Positions 53,212 to 59,864 are shown, counted from the first letter of the stretch. The stretch: 64,000 nt of DNA from Tardiphaga sp. (GCF_028290495.1 NZ_JAQGJT010000046.1:1-64000), one strand, 5' to 3'. A program made the numbers and translations. Notes: generated by a model not told the origin, from the sequence alone.

Positions 53212-54294
53212 TTGACGTCAATTTCTGATATTGCGCGCACAATGCGCGCTCGGATGCCGTGGCCTGTGGGGCGCAAAGTTCTGGTTGAAAATGACTTCCC
53301 TCGAGGAAGGGGGTGGGAACAAACGGTTACGAAGCTGGGTAGCGATCAGCTTAAAGTGACTGGGAATATAGAAGATCTTGCCGCGGCTCTTAGTGAGCAC
53401 ATACTCTGCGGCGAGAAGCTTAGTGGCTTTTACAACGTGGATATTGAAGTACTCGATCGTGTTCGGGCGAAGGTCCTTGGCATGGACGTCGAAGAGACTG
53501 ATTTCTCGCGTTCCTATCCAGCGGCGTTGACTGAAGATCAACTTGCGGATCAGCATAGCGGATTTGTTTTGACCGCTGTTTCTCGGACGGAGGACGGCGT
53601 TGCGGTAGTTTTTTCGTCGGTGCGCGTGGTGACGGTCCGCGAGGAGATCGAGCCAGAAGAGATATCCGACGAGCTAGCCAGCCTACTCGAGGGCTACGAA
53701 GAAATTGTAGGACTGAAGACTGTTCGTTTTCAGGCCTTTGACGTAATTTGGATCCCCCACAACGGATCTCTGATAGACGTGCGTGTTGATTATCCGGCTG
53801 GGACTCATCAAGATGTTGCCATCGCGGCTCACGCGCGAATTGTCGACGCTTTCCACACGCTTGTTGATGAGCTTCTTATGGCCGAGACTGTTAATCTGTT
53901 TCCGCTTATAGATCGCATCTACAACGATCCCTCTGAGGGAATTGTCGTGGAGCTTGGTTTCGGGACTACTACCGCCTCACTCAAGAACGAGAAGATGCGT
54001 CGAAAGCAATTGGATCTGCGCGAAGAACAATACCACGTAGGCGGAAAAGCTGCACTCACGTCACCCATAGAGCCATTCAGACTTAGCGTCACTTGGAAAC
54101 GGAACGTTGGCGGGGGCCGATTCTCCAGCCCGGAGCTGAGCTTGAATAGCAATGCACGCGCAGCCGGTGGCATAGATCCCGCGATCCGAAATGTAGTGAT
54201 ACGTAGGTGTATGGGCCAAGCTGATTATGAGTTTGTCCGATCGCGAATTGAGCATCACTTGGCGACGGAATCATCGGCAGAGCAAAAGAATTGA
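53212..54294 (+). CDS. Unknown protein, first gene of a three-gene nuclease operon
   Basis: A 360-residue soluble protein with no family I can name. It begins MTSISDIARTMRARMPWPVG; an early alpha/beta part (to about 150) is followed by an acidic linker (REEIEPEEISDELASLLEGY) and a C-terminal part with GIVVELGFGTTTASLKNEKM and PFRLSVTWKRN. No Walker, HD, protease or methyltransferase motif is visible. The TTG start follows a G-rich run; an ATG at 53242 is an alternative. Base composition is clearly AT-richer than the core genome. Its stop overlaps the next ATG (TGATG), so the proteins are likely made together and may form a complex. Confidence 0.75.
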   Translation: MTSISDIARTMRARMPWPVGRKVLVENDFPRGRGWEQTVTKLGSDQLKVTGNIEDLAAALSEHILCGEKLSGFYNVDIEVLDRVRAKVLGMDVEETDFSRSYPAALTEDQLADQHSGFVLTAVSRTEDGVAVVFSSVRVVTVREEIEPEEISDELASLLEGYEEIVGLKTVRFQAFDVIWIPHNGSLIDVRVDYPAGTHQDVAIAAHARIVDAFHTLVDELLMAETVNLFPLIDRIYNDPSEGIVVELGFGTTTASLKNEKMRRKQLDLREEQYHVGGKAALTSPIEPFRLSVTWKRNVGGGRFSSPELSLNSNARAAGGIDPAIRNVVIRRCMGQADYEFVRSRIEHHLATESSAEQKN

Positions 54295-54707
54295 TGGTCG
54301 TGGCGCTTGAAAACCTTCGCAGAGAATTGCTCGCGCGCTGGTCAGATGTGCCAGCGGCAGATATCTGCATGAGAATTTTAGATTTTGTTGAATCTACTCC
54401 GCAAAACGAACTGCATTTTCTTACATTTACCACGCTATGCCGTGCTGCCGGGCGAACTAACATCGACGTGGAGCTTCTTGCGGCGATAAACATACTAACT
54501 GGGTCACGCCTCGCGTTGCTCGACGCCCATGCAATGTTCATTGACGAAGATGAGAACGAGCACGAGCTCTCACCTGAAGAAATAGCAGAAGCTCGCGAAA
54601 CGGGGACATTAGTTCACCCTGAGACAGGCGAGATCGTTGGGGACTATGAGCGCTACTTGGTGCCATTTTTCTCCCCAAGCAAACGATTGATTGCTGAGCT
54701 CGGATGA
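54294..54707 (+). CDS. Unknown small protein, second gene of the nuclease operon
   Basis: A 137-residue acidic protein, probably a helical or winged-helix-like domain (VPAADICMRILDFVES, LTFTTLCRAAGRTNIDVELL) followed by an acidic loop DEDENEHELSPEEIAEARE and a C-terminal SPSKRLIAELG. No family is recognised. ATG at 54294 shares a base with the stop of gene 1, and its own stop overlaps gene 3 by 4 bases. The middle position suggests an adaptor or regulatory subunit between the unknown protein and the nuclease (inference). Confidence 0.7.
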   Translation: MVVALENLRRELLARWSDVPAADICMRILDFVESTPQNELHFLTFTTLCRAAGRTNIDVELLAAINILTGSRLALLDAHAMFIDEDENEHELSPEEIAEARETGTLVHPETGEIVGDYERYLVPFFSPSKRLIAELG

Positions 54708-55327
54708 CTGAGCAGCACCACCCGACATGGGCAGAAATCAACGCAATAATTAGTCAGTCGACGCCTGGCCGCATTCAATTGCAAATGGCGTTCGCATCGT
54801 CGCATCAAGAACGTCGAAAGCTGGTCGAGGATGCTATCGACTGGATAGCGCAAGAAATGACGAAGACCTCTCATCTCCGGCAAGAGAGAGGCGAGGACGA
54901 AATTTCGATAGATTTTGTCTCGATGCTAAAGGCTATGGGATTCCAAGCCGCACATGACACGCAGTATGGCGGGCATTGCGACGTAATCGTTGAAGGAAGA
55001 GATGATTTTCTTTGGATCGCTGAAGCTAAAGTGCACTCGTCATATGCTTGGCTAGAAAAAGGCATGGCTCAATTGTCGACGCGTTATTCCACAGGCCTTG
55101 ACGGGCAGGATTGTGGAGAGATCCTCGTCTACACTTATCAGCGGAGGCTTGATCATATCATGCTTGAATGGGCTGATCGGCTCAAAGCGGCAGTCTCTGG
55201 CATTCAGATCGACCAAATCGATATGGACAAACTAACGTTCTTGTCAGTTCACGAGCATGAGAACACCGGGAGGCCGTTTCGGATCCGGCACAAAGGTGTA
55301 ACCCTTCATTTTGCACCTACAGCTTGA
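54704..55327 (+). CDS. PD-(D/E)XK nuclease-like protein, third gene of the operon
   Basis: A 207-residue protein whose centre matches the restriction-endonuclease fold: GFQAAHDTQYGGHCDVIVEG gives D93, and DFLWIAEAKVHSSY gives E107 and K109, with a helix carrying Q123 after it. This D-x13-E-x-K spacing is typical of the PD-(D/E)XK group, so DNA or RNA cleavage is expected. N-terminal 60 residues are helical. ATGA overlap with gene 2. Being last in a coupled operon inside a mobile element with other phage-related cargo, it is the likely effector of a defence-type system (inference). Confidence 0.75.
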   Translation: MTEQHHPTWAEINAIISQSTPGRIQLQMAFASSHQERRKLVEDAIDWIAQEMTKTSHLRQERGEDEISIDFVSMLKAMGFQAAHDTQYGGHCDVIVEGRDDFLWIAEAKVHSSYAWLEKGMAQLSTRYSTGLDGQDCGEILVYTYQRRLDHIMLEWADRLKAAVSGIQIDQIDMDKLTFLSVHEHENTGRPFRIRHKGVTLHFAPTA

Positions 55328-55418
55328 CCCATCTCGATAAAGCGCGTCAGCACAGTTTAGATATTTGGCGGCTACCTGCCTCTCGATCGCTTACGTCGCA
55401 TCCGGAATACCTTGTAAA

Positions 55419-55439
55419 GGGTGGGCGCAGCGCCCGCCC
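55419..55439. terminator. Hairpin between convergent cargo genes
   Basis: GGGTGGGCG (55419-55427) and CGCCCGCCC (55431-55439) flank a 3-base loop, with one T-G pair. It lies between the nuclease operon and the convergent DUF2971 gene. The frame 55324-55554 running through it is not supported as a gene. Confidence 0.35.
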
Positions 55440-55509
55440 CCTCGCGAGCAAAAATGTGCACGTAGCAAATATCCTCAAGGCCTTGGACATTCAAATTCGT
55501 GGTTGCGAT

Positions 55510-56550
55510 TCAATATCGCAAGGTCGTGTCTGCTTTAACGACCGGAACGTCTAAACTGTTTTGATCCAATAGTAGTTTTGCCGCGCTATACTGGTTCTCT
55601 TGGTCCCGGTGAGGCCCCACTATAATCCTTTTGATCGGGAGCCTCTCTTCGAGCGTTTCGAACAACCTGATATACGGCACTGCGCCTCCGGCAACACCTT
55701 CTCGAAAGTTTATCTTTATGGCTGCTCGAACATCCCCCTTCGCTTGGGAAGGGATGGTTGCATTCGCGATCAGGCGGTATTCATTTTCTTCCTGAAAGCG
55801 TGGAGACTTCAGAAAGGGAATTGTTGTTATAAAGGCAGCAATGTAGCTCACGACCTCACGATCGCTAAGTATCTGCGCGACGTCCGGCCGAGCCGCTAAG
55901 GCGGGGACCTTTTCACGAAAAGCATCCCCAAGTGCCGACGCTCCTAGTCCTTCAAACGCACGGAGGTTGGCAAATTCTTCGTGGTTTCTATAAACAACTT
56001 TCCGGGTTGCAATTGCTTGTAATGAGCGCTGTTTGCTTTCCAGTTGAGTCAGCTTATCCAATTCAGCCTCGTCAAACTCAATAGCAAAGCCGCCGCGGCC
56101 GTACCCGCGCCATTGGCTTAGAAGCCCGTGATTGTATTCCTCGCTTCCATGCGAGTGCATACAAAATGAAGTCAGGTAAAACGGCGAAATCGTCTCGATG
56201 GTTCTCATGATAGAGCGGCAGACATTAGCAGCCTCACTATCATAAACATTTTCGCCATACTTCTTCATTAGCCCGGGCGTGAAGGCATTCGCGGCTATCA
56301 GCTTCGGGACAATTTCGCGAAATTCTGCCGATACCTGCGGAACTAACAATTCTGAAAGAATCTGAAGCTCCGAAGTATCATTCAGGTAGTTCGCATGAGT
56401 GGCGAATAACACTTGCTCTTGGATGATGCCGATCAATCCCGATGCTGTCGTATAGTGAAAAAGTGAGGCTGATTGTCGAGCATGTGCGCCTTCCTTTTGT
56501 TTTGGCTCATTGATCGCCGCCCAGCGCTTTGCGCGATTTTTTCGGTTCAT
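55510..56550 (-). CDS. DUF2971 family protein
   Basis: A 346-residue protein. The family start SLFHYTTASGLIGIIQEQVL and ATHANYLNDTSEL is followed by FYLTSFCMHSHG, LLSQWRGYGRGGFAIEFDE, and EENEYRLIAN, all DUF2971 landmarks with conserved His, Asp, Arg and Glu. DUF2971 proteins are frequent in defence islands and resemble ADP-ribosyltransferase-like folds in the N-terminal motif, but the activity is unproven. ATG at 56550 follows GGGGGA; the 93-codon extension to 56829 is rejected. Convergent with the three-gene operon. Confidence 0.85.
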   Translation of the reverse strand: MNRKNRAKRWAAINEPKQKEGAHARQSASLFHYTTASGLIGIIQEQVLFATHANYLNDTSELQILSELLVPQVSAEFREIVPKLIAANAFTPGLMKKYGENVYDSEAANVCRSIMRTIETISPFYLTSFCMHSHGSEEYNHGLLSQWRGYGRGGFAIEFDEAELDKLTQLESKQRSLQAIATRKVVYRNHEEFANLRAFEGLGASALGDAFREKVPALAARPDVAQILSDREVVSYIAAFITTIPFLKSPRFQEENEYRLIANATIPSQAKGDVRAAIKINFREGVAGGAVPYIRLFETLEERLPIKRIIVGPHRDQENQYSAAKLLLDQNSLDVPVVKADTTLRY

Positions 56551-57055
56551 TAGATCCCCCAAGGAAAGCAGAGTCGGACAACCTGAGGACGACCGCAAGC
56601 TCAATTGCGCCCCGTACTCGTTCGTAGCGTGGGCGCGTTGTGCGATTGCGCGGGTGCTCTCGGAATAGTTGCTGACCCAATGGGAATCCCAAAGGGCCGG
56701 CACACCGTGCCCACCCTCAATCTGAGGGCGGAGGGCACGCACCGGGCGCGTACCCTTGGAGCTCGCCATATTTGGCGACAAGGGTGTCCACAGGGCGGAC
56801 GGCCTTGGCAAAGGGTACTTGCCGGGCAAATAGGCTGATTTCCATGTAGCGATTCACGGGCAGGAAGTGCCTGCGGCTGTAAAGCGCGGTACTGATTCCC
56901 TCCGCAAAAACAGCCAGGGGGGAATCCCGGGGGTATGCGCAGAATTACGCATAACCCCGGCGCGCGCCGTTGGTGGTGTCCACAAGTGCGTCGCCTGCTG
57001 AAACCTTAGGGCGGAAAAGGATCTTGGTTCGCCACTACCTAACGGTGCGCGGCAG
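56551..57055. other. Intergenic region without a supported gene
   Basis: About 500 bases between the DUF2971 gene and a small reverse gene. No frame is convincing. Its main feature is a near-perfect palindrome at 56927-56960, annotated separately. Confidence 0.5.
56927..56960. repeat. Recombination-site-like palindrome
   Basis: CCGGGGGTATGCG at 56927-56939 pairs with CGCATAACCCCGG at 56948-56960 (12 of 13 positions), with the 8-base centre CAGAATTA. Two near-identical half-sites around a 6-8 bp AT-rich core resemble Xer/dif or resolvase crossover sites; the CGCATA half-site also occurs in dif-type sequences. Confidence 0.5.
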
Positions 57056-57241
57056 TCACTTGCCCTGCAAAGTCGCCGCCTCTCGTGCTAAGCGCTCGGC
57101 CCTGAGACGTGCGCGATTATCGTCGAAGGCCTGCTGTGAGATTTCGAACTCTGTCTTAGCGGGCTTAACTTCGGTCGGTTTGAATGCCTTTTCCGCGTCC
57201 TGTTGGACCGCACTTACGGTCCCGAGTTGAAACTTATTCAT
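57056..57241 (-). CDS. Small hypothetical protein, second gene of the RHH operon
   Basis: A 61-residue basic, helical protein: MNKFQLGTVSAVQQDAEKAF, KPAKTEFEISQQAFDDNRAR, LRAERLAREAATLQGK. The ATG at 57241 overlaps the stop of the upstream ribbon-helix-helix gene (ATGA), so the two are coupled. No toxin family is recognised; a toxin-antitoxin or partition-like pair is possible but unproven. Confidence 0.6.
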   Translation of the reverse strand: MNKFQLGTVSAVQQDAEKAFKPTEVKPAKTEFEISQQAFDDNRARLRAERLAREAATLQGK

Positions 57242-57612
57242 GGCTTTGCCTTTGGTGTATCCACCCGGGATCCCCTGAACTCTTCGGGGCCCTTAAGCAA
57301 ACGGCGCTTGCGGCTCGCTTGTTCCTCCGAAGGCGCCGCACTGTCAGTCAATTTGTCGATCGCACCGGCTGCCATTTCCTTAGCTCGGGCCTTCTGCGTG
57401 GTGCTCTCATGCCGGGGCGCCTCAACCGTCAGGCCCAGCTCGACGAGGCGGCGGATGGCTTCGGGGCGCGACGGAGCGTCGTTCTGCTGCTTGGCCCAGT
57501 TGTCTATCTGCCCCAGTCGATCATCCTCAAACCGAACGAGCACGCCGTCGCGTCGGCCTCCAGTCGAGGGCCGACCACGCTTATTTGGGATATCCTGAAT
57601 TGACTTTGCCAT
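57238..57612 (-). CDS. Ribbon-helix-helix DNA-binding protein
   Basis: A 124-residue protein. Residues 20-62 form a CopG/Arc-type ribbon-helix-helix: VLVRFEDDRLGQIDNWAKQQ for the strand and first helix and SRPEAIRRLVELGL for the second. A basic, Lys/Arg-rich tail (KARAKEMAAGA, ASRKRRLLKG) follows. The start codon at 57612 lies in the centre of a perfect 17-bp inverted repeat, strong grounds for autoregulation. The start was chosen because the upstream frame to 57894 is shadow of a forward gene. Confidence 0.8.
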   Translation of the reverse strand: MAKSIQDIPNKRGRPSTGGRRDGVLVRFEDDRLGQIDNWAKQQNDAPSRPEAIRRLVELGLTVEAPRHESTTQKARAKEMAAGAIDKLTDSAAPSEEQASRKRRLLKGPEEFRGSRVDTPKAKP

Positions 57613-57630
57613 TAATTCAGGATATCCCAA
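57585..57630. promoter_or_regulatory. Perfect 17-bp inverted repeat over the RHH start codon
   Basis: TTGGGATATCCTGAATT (57585-57601) and AATTCAGGATATCCCAA (57614-57630) are exact complements around a 12-base spacer that contains the start codon of the reverse-strand RHH gene. Each arm holds the self-complementary GGATATCC, giving two half-palindromes. It is the probable operator of the RHH protein and could also affect the divergent gene chain at 57691. Confidence 0.7.
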
Positions 57631-57690
57631 AAGCAAGCCGAGGGGAAGCAGCAACTTCCACCCCGGCTTTAACCTCAAGCAGGAGCGACC

Positions 57691-57909
57691 ATGCCTAAGG
57701 CTGACTGCGTGCTTAGCACGCCACCCACCAACACGCCTACTATCCGGCAGGCGATCGAAGACCAAATAGAGCGGTTGATTGCCTTCCTCGACTTCATCGA
57801 CGACCCGGACCTCGAAGCCGCGGGTGACGACGAGGATGGGCACGACTTCGAGGAAACCGACGGCCGGCCGGTCTTGATCTCCGCCTGCGGCCATCTGGTG
57901 TTTTCATGA
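57691..57909 (+). CDS. Small acidic hypothetical protein, first of a coupled chain
   Basis: A 72-residue protein: MPKADCVLSTPPTNTPTIRQ, an amphipathic helix IEDQIERLIAFLDFIDD and an acidic run DLEAAGDDEDGHDFEETDG. No family is recognised. GGAGCGACC precedes the ATG at 57691. It opens a run of five genes, most with 4-base ATGA overlaps, in an operon divergent from the RHH gene. Confidence 0.65.
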   Translation: MPKADCVLSTPPTNTPTIRQAIEDQIERLIAFLDFIDDPDLEAAGDDEDGHDFEETDGRPVLISACGHLVFS

Positions 57910-58142
57910 GACAAATCACCAACGCGCAGTTCGAGGAAATCACCAATACAATCTTCGCCCTCAAGATGATCGCGAGCGTGGTCACCGACGCGGCCGACGA
58001 AATGACGAGGCCGGACGAAGGCGAGGACTGGGAGATACCGGCGCGCATGGGCGAGCGCATCGCGCATTTCGCGATGGAGCAACTGAATGCCGTCTATGAT
58101 CTCGAAGAGCTGGTTAAAGCTGCCGTGGCGGTGAGCGAATGA
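57906..58142 (+). CDS. Small helical hypothetical protein, second of the chain
   Basis: A 78-residue, mostly helical acidic protein: MRQITNAQFEEITNTIFALK, VVTDAADEMTRPDEGEDWE, ERIAHFAMEQLNAVYDLEEL. Its ATG overlaps the previous stop and its stop overlaps the first membrane-peptide gene, so it is translated in the chain. No family is recognised. Confidence 0.65.
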   Translation: MRQITNAQFEEITNTIFALKMIASVVTDAADEMTRPDEGEDWEIPARMGERIAHFAMEQLNAVYDLEELVKAAVAVSE

Positions 58143-58240
58143 ACCGCGCGCTGGCTGTGTTTGATCGCATCCTAGCCGCGGTAGTTCTCGGCTTCCTGAT
58201 CTTCCTCGTCGGGTGGCGTTTCCCGGTCGGAGGCTTCTAA
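58139..58240 (+). CDS. 33-residue single-TM peptide, copy 1
   Basis: A tiny gene: MNRALAVFDRILAAVVLGFL then IFLVGWRFPVGGF. One hydrophobic helix (about residues 11-25) flanked by charged ends suggests an inner-membrane peptide. It starts at an ATGA overlap with the previous gene. A paralogue with 25 or more identical residues lies at 58419, and the two share a 38-bp identical stretch, so one arose by recent duplication. Confidence 0.6.
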   Translation: MNRALAVFDRILAAVVLGFLIFLVGWRFPVGGF

Positions 58241-58242
58241 CG

Positions 58243-58422
58243 GTGGATATCGTCACTGAGATCCTAGCCGCTTGGCGGGAGGCCGACCCCAAAACGAAAG
58301 CGGAAGTGCTCGACTATCTGCGGCGGGCAGCGTCCGACGATCCGGAGCTACGAGAACAAGGCCTTGCTGCTCTTCAGGCGGCGGTTGCCGCGATCGGTCC
58401 TGTACAGGAGGCTTCATCATGA
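58243..58422 (+). CDS. Small helical hypothetical protein between the twin peptides
   Basis: A 59-residue protein from GTG 58243: VDIVTEILAAWREADPKTKA, EVLDYLRRAASDDPELREQG, LAALQAAVAAIGPVQEASS. Entirely helical by composition, no TM helix. It starts two bases after the first membrane peptide and overlaps the second by 4 bases (ATGA). The first peptide plus this gene, or this gene plus the second peptide, may be the duplicated unit. Confidence 0.6.
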   Translation: MDIVTEILAAWREADPKTKAEVLDYLRRAASDDPELREQGLAALQAAVAAIGPVQEASS

Positions 58423-58520
58423 ACCGCACTCTTGCGGTGATCGATCGCATCCTGGCCGGGGTGGCGATTGGCTTCCTGATCTTCCTCGTCGGGTGGCGTT
58501 TCCCGGTGGGAGGCTTTTAG
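58419..58520 (+). CDS. 33-residue single-TM peptide, copy 2
   Basis: MNRTLAVIDRILAGVAIGFL then IFLVGWRFPVGGF, nearly the same as copy 1, with the same length and overlap context. The helix core and the WRFPVGGF end are identical at the protein level. A strong terminator follows 7 bases after the stop, ending the chain. Confidence 0.6.
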   Translation: MNRTLAVIDRILAGVAIGFLIFLVGWRFPVGGF

Positions 58521-58527
58521 CAATGGA

Positions 58528-58560
58528 GCCCGCCGGTTCACGCGCCGGCGGCCTTTTTTT
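58528..58560 (+). terminator. Rho-independent terminator of the small-gene chain
   Basis: GCC-C-GCCGG (58528-58536) pairs with CCGGCGGC (58545-58552) with one bulged C, followed by seven T at 58554-58560. Confidence 0.85.
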
Positions 58561-58631
58561 CACTGGACTGCAACTAACCTGGTTCACGAATGTTGCGGAT
58601 TTGCTGGGCGGCCATCCATAGGAGCGCATCC

Positions 58632-59054
58632 ATGTGTGATTACAGCCTGCACGCGGTCGCTAACCGTCCAGCGGAGGTGGCGGATAGGTTGGTGTCGAAC
58701 AAATTTCCTTCCACGACAACTCGGGGGTTCGCAAGCTTCGACGATCCTCACGTCGCAGTGTGTCTTCGCCCGGGGACCGAAATCGCCTTTGAAGACAACG
58801 TCCGAGTCGACGGGTGGGTGTTTCGCCGGAACGTGCGCGATCGACTGGCCCGTTTTCGCCAAATTGACGTAGGCCAATCTCATCATCACCACGACGCGCT
58901 CGAGTTCTCCAACGGCGAGATCGTTCTCGTCACAGATCTTAGGCCCGGGCAAAGGGCGATCGTGCTGCAGCTGCCTGTTAGTCAGGCGATCGAAAGGCCC
59001 CGTAACCCGGAACCTGCTGCCGCGCTGCACGAAGTCGCTCGAATCATCCCCTGA
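58632..59054 (+). CDS. Hypothetical protein (140 aa)
   Basis: A 140-residue soluble protein: MCDYSLHAVANRPAEVADRL, LRPGTEIAFEDNVRVDGWVF, a His-rich turn GQSHHHHDALEF and LVTDLRPGQRAIVLQLP. GGAG precedes the ATG at 58632. It has an all-beta flavour and I recall that similar MCDYSLHxVA proteins are common in rhizobia, of unknown function. It is convergent with the small membrane gene, with a shared terminator between them. Confidence 0.7.
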   Translation: MCDYSLHAVANRPAEVADRLVSNKFPSTTTRGFASFDDPHVAVCLRPGTEIAFEDNVRVDGWVFRRNVRDRLARFRQIDVGQSHHHHDALEFSNGEIVLVTDLRPGQRAIVLQLPVSQAIERPRNPEPAAALHEVARIIP

Positions 59055-59156
59055 CGCGCCATATTACAGGGCCCGGCGTGAACCGGCGGGTAAGGCAGAA
59101 TCCTTCTTTCAGGCTCTCGCGATAGCGTTCTCTCAAGCGTACCGCAGTAGTTAGAC

Positions 59157-59186
59157 AAAACCCGCCGGGGCGACCCGGCGGGTTTT
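59157..59186. terminator. Bidirectional terminator between convergent genes
   Basis: AAAACCCGCCGGG (59157-59169) pairs perfectly with CCCGGCGGGTTTT (59174-59186). The A-run and T-run make it work for both the 140-aa gene and the reverse small membrane gene. Confidence 0.9.
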
Positions 59187-59190
59187 ACTG

Positions 59191-59352
59191 TCAGTAACCG
59201 ACGGTGCCTGGCAAGTCGAACCAGCCGAACGTCATCGCTGCGAGCGAGAGCAACAGGCCAATCCCACAGAAGATGAGGATGCCGGGGTCAAATTCGGCTT
59301 TGTCCTGCTTGGCGGGAACATGCGGCGGGGAAAGCCATTCGAGAACGGTCAT
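59191..59352 (-). CDS. Small single-TM protein (53 aa)
   Basis: A 53-residue protein: MTVLEWLSPPHVPAKQDKAE, then a hydrophobic helix FDPGILIFCGIGLLLSLAAM and TFGWFDLPGTVGY. GGAGGG lies 5 bases before the ATG at 59352. It is the last gene inside the element before the tRNA-Cys end. No family is recognised; it could be a core gene in other strains. Confidence 0.6.
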   Translation of the reverse strand: MTVLEWLSPPHVPAKQDKAEFDPGILIFCGIGLLLSLAAMTFGWFDLPGTVGY

Positions 59353-59515
59353 GGCACCCTCCGGGAGAGCCTCCAAGACAATTTATCTCAGGGAGATTCG
59401 GAAAGGTTCACTCGGAGAACGGGTAAAACGACCACCTTCATTGTGCGCTGGAATGTGCGTAGACCGAAATCCACGGTCTAAATTTCCAATAAAATCAATG
59501 CACTAGGAAGGTAAC

Positions 59516-59529
59516 TGGAGGCCACGTCG
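59516..59529. repeat. tRNA-side attachment-site copy
   Basis: TGGAGGCCACGTCG at the 3' end of tRNA-Cys, identical to 43967-43980. The intact tRNA lies outward and the element lies on its 3' side. Confidence 0.8.
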
Positions 59530-59589
59530 GGAATCGAACCCGAATAAACGGTTTTGCAGACCGGCGCGTAACCACTCCGCCACATGGCC
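59516..59589 (-). tRNA. tRNA-Cys (GCA)
   Basis: A complete cloverleaf on the reverse strand: acceptor GGCCATG pairs with CGTGGCC, followed by discriminator T and an encoded CCA. The anticodon loop CTGCAAA gives GCA, and the T-arm holds GGTTCGATTCC. Its last 14 bases are the attachment core of the island. Confidence 0.95.
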
Positions 59590-59684
59590 CCATTGGCGGC
59601 TTTGTTACAGTCGGATCGCCCGTTAGGCAATGCCCCGATTGTTATCTTTCGCGTCCGGAATGTTCTTCCGGACGTCATTCCGTC

Positions 59685-59864
59685 TCAGCAGGAGGCAGTC
59701 CAGCCGTCCGGGAAGGGGACCAGCGGCCATTCCATGCCGTTGTCGTTGGCGGCAGCCGGGACCGGCGCCAGGAACATCGCCTGGCTGCGCAGGTCGTCGA
59801 GGGCTTCGGCTTCGATTTCGGTACGGACGACGCTCAGCAAGAGGTCGAATTCGGCTTCGCTCAT
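59685..59864 (-). CDS. Small conserved-type hypothetical protein (59 aa)
   Basis: A 59-residue protein: MSEAEFDLLLSVVRTEIEAE, ALDDLRSQAMFLAPVPAAAN and WPLVPFPDGWTASC. AAGGAG lies 7 bases before the ATG at 59864. Helical N-terminus, proline-rich end. No domain is known. It lies just outside the element beside the tRNA. Confidence 0.55.
   Translation of the reverse strand: MSEAEFDLLLSVVRTEIEAEALDDLRSQAMFLAPVPAAANDNGMEWPLVPFPDGWTASC

Larger units (their letters stand above)
43967..59529. mobile_element. 15.5-kb integrated element in tRNA-Cys, phage-satellite-like
   Basis: A 14-bp direct repeat, TGGAGGCCACGTCG, occurs at 43967-43980 and at 59516-59529; the second copy is the 3' end of the intact tRNA-Cys gene. 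The interval begins with a tyrosine integrase, then an AlpA-like protein, a VapE-type replication protein, a possible iteron origin and a small terminase, with no large terminase, portal, capsid or tail genes. Size near 15 kb and this content fit a phage-inducible satellite. Cargo includes DUF5131/TcmP, a three-gene nuclease operon and DUF2971. Parts of the cargo (about 53200-56500) are clearly AT-richer than the chromosome. Satellite identity is inference; integration at tRNA-Cys is seen directly. Confidence 0.8.

Noticed and set aside
55324..55554. 76-codon frame starting in the stop of the nuclease gene
   Set aside because: TTG start only, runs through a terminator-like hairpin and overlaps the end of DUF2971; composition does not support it.
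56551..56829. 93-codon extension ahead of the DUF2971 start
   Set aside because: Sequence is non-coding in character and a good ribosome site precedes the ATG at 56550.
44000..59500. CRISPR array or cas genes within the element
   Set aside because: No regularly spaced direct repeats with unique spacers were seen; the only dense repeats are the short GGTGAC motifs.
43967..59529. Interpretation as a complete prophage
   Set aside because: No large terminase, portal, capsid, tail or lysis gene is visible between the att repeats.
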